Shown here in pieces: positions 27,113 to 27,322 of a stretch of 27,322 nucleotides of DNA; positions within the stretch are counted from its first letter, which is position 1, and each line of letters starts with the position of its first letter. The notes under the pieces are model-generated. The model did not search any database. It saw nothing but the letters and a program-made list of their open reading frames with translations, and was not told where the DNA came from. The position numbers were made by a program, and so were the translations under genes. Source of the stretch: HGM04593 sp045588345. GTDB lineage: Bacteria > Bacteroidota > Bacteroidia > Bacteroidales > Bacteroidaceae. Where the stretch lies: assembly GCA_045588345.1 (NCBI GenBank), contig JAZNDZ010000091.1, positions 1 to 27,322 on the forward strand, read 5' to 3'.

Positions 27113-27182
27113 AGCAGTATAAGGGTTGCGTTTTGACCGTAATTAACGTTGCAACGCATTTATGAAGATGGCTAAAAAGCGA

Positions 27183-27215
27183 GTGGGTGACCCAAAAGTG
27201 AAATGGGTCACCCAC
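27183..27215 (-). terminator. Hairpin terminator near right end
   Basis: A perfect 12-base inverted repeat, GTGGGTGACCCA (27183-27194) and TGGGTCACCCAC (27204-27215), has a 9-base loop. On the minus strand the stem is followed by TCGC and five T, which fits an intrinsic terminator for a gene coming from beyond the right edge. On the plus strand only GTTTGT follows, so it would be a weaker terminator for murF-alr, whose stop is 71 bases upstream. Confidence 0.7.
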
Positions 27216-27230
27216 GTTTGTAGGGAGGTT

Positions 27231-27322
27231 GGATAAAAAGAGCTATTTTTAGGCTTGCGAAGCACGAAAAAACGCAGTTTACTAAGCGTAAATGAGTATT
27301 TTTCGGGCAAGCGTAACAACAA
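27231..27322. repeat. AT-rich inverted repeats at right edge
   Basis: TAAAAA (27234-27239) faces TTTTTA (27246-27251). Further on, GCTTGC (27253-27258) and CGAAAAA (27265-27271) face TTTTTCG (27299-27305) and GCAAGC (27307-27312). The element is incomplete because the window stops. No open frame is supported here. Confidence 0.4.

Overview
The window looks like a chromosomal, mostly housekeeping stretch from a member of the Bacteroidales (phylum Bacteroidota). Four things point there. Perfect matches to the Bacteroidota -7 promoter element TAnnTTTG sit in front of several genes. Shine-Dalgarno sequences are largely absent. The ispG product is long with a middle insert, and murF is fused to alr, both typical of the phylum. 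Closest matches by memory are Bacteroides/Prevotella-like proteins; I cannot assign a genus. No rRNA, tRNA, CRISPR array, transposase or integrase is visible.

Layout. Positions 1-902 hold no convincing gene but contain two long inverted repeats. A minus-strand operon (5762 to 903) encodes two tandem UbiA-family prenyltransferases, RadA and an uncharacterised FAD-dependent dehydrogenase (COG2509-like). Divergently, plus-strand thrA (aspartokinase/homoserine dehydrogenase) is followed by a small sigma-70-family factor that starts at TTG. A 48-bp perfect palindrome covers the stop codons of that sigma gene and the convergent ispG. On the minus strand (16577 to 9058) lie a TGS/uridine-kinase-like nucleoside kinase, rpoN (sigma-54), class III fructose-1,6-bisphosphatase, purE and ispG.

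A plus-strand pair (16795-18655) encodes a compact ABC-type AAA ATPase and a DUF4435/TOPRIM-like protein. Its architecture resembles the AriA/AriB pair of the PARIS anti-phage system, but the ATPase is very short and the neighbours are housekeeping genes. This is the most interesting locus in the window. Convergent to it is a minus-strand operon dxs-trkA-trkH (23377 to 18682), which joins isoprenoid precursor synthesis to potassium uptake. Divergent from dxs is a plus-strand pair, a GSCFA-domain protein overlapping a MurF-Alr fusion, in front of a strong inverted repeat near the right end.

Themes. Dxs and IspG are first and penultimate steps of the MEP isoprenoid pathway, and the UbiA-type prenyltransferases consume polyprenyl diphosphates. 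Two alternative sigma factors (a small ECF-like factor and sigma-54) are present. Most genes are ordinary core functions; the accessory-looking elements are the ATPase/DUF4435 pair, the second prenyltransferase and the repeat-rich ends.
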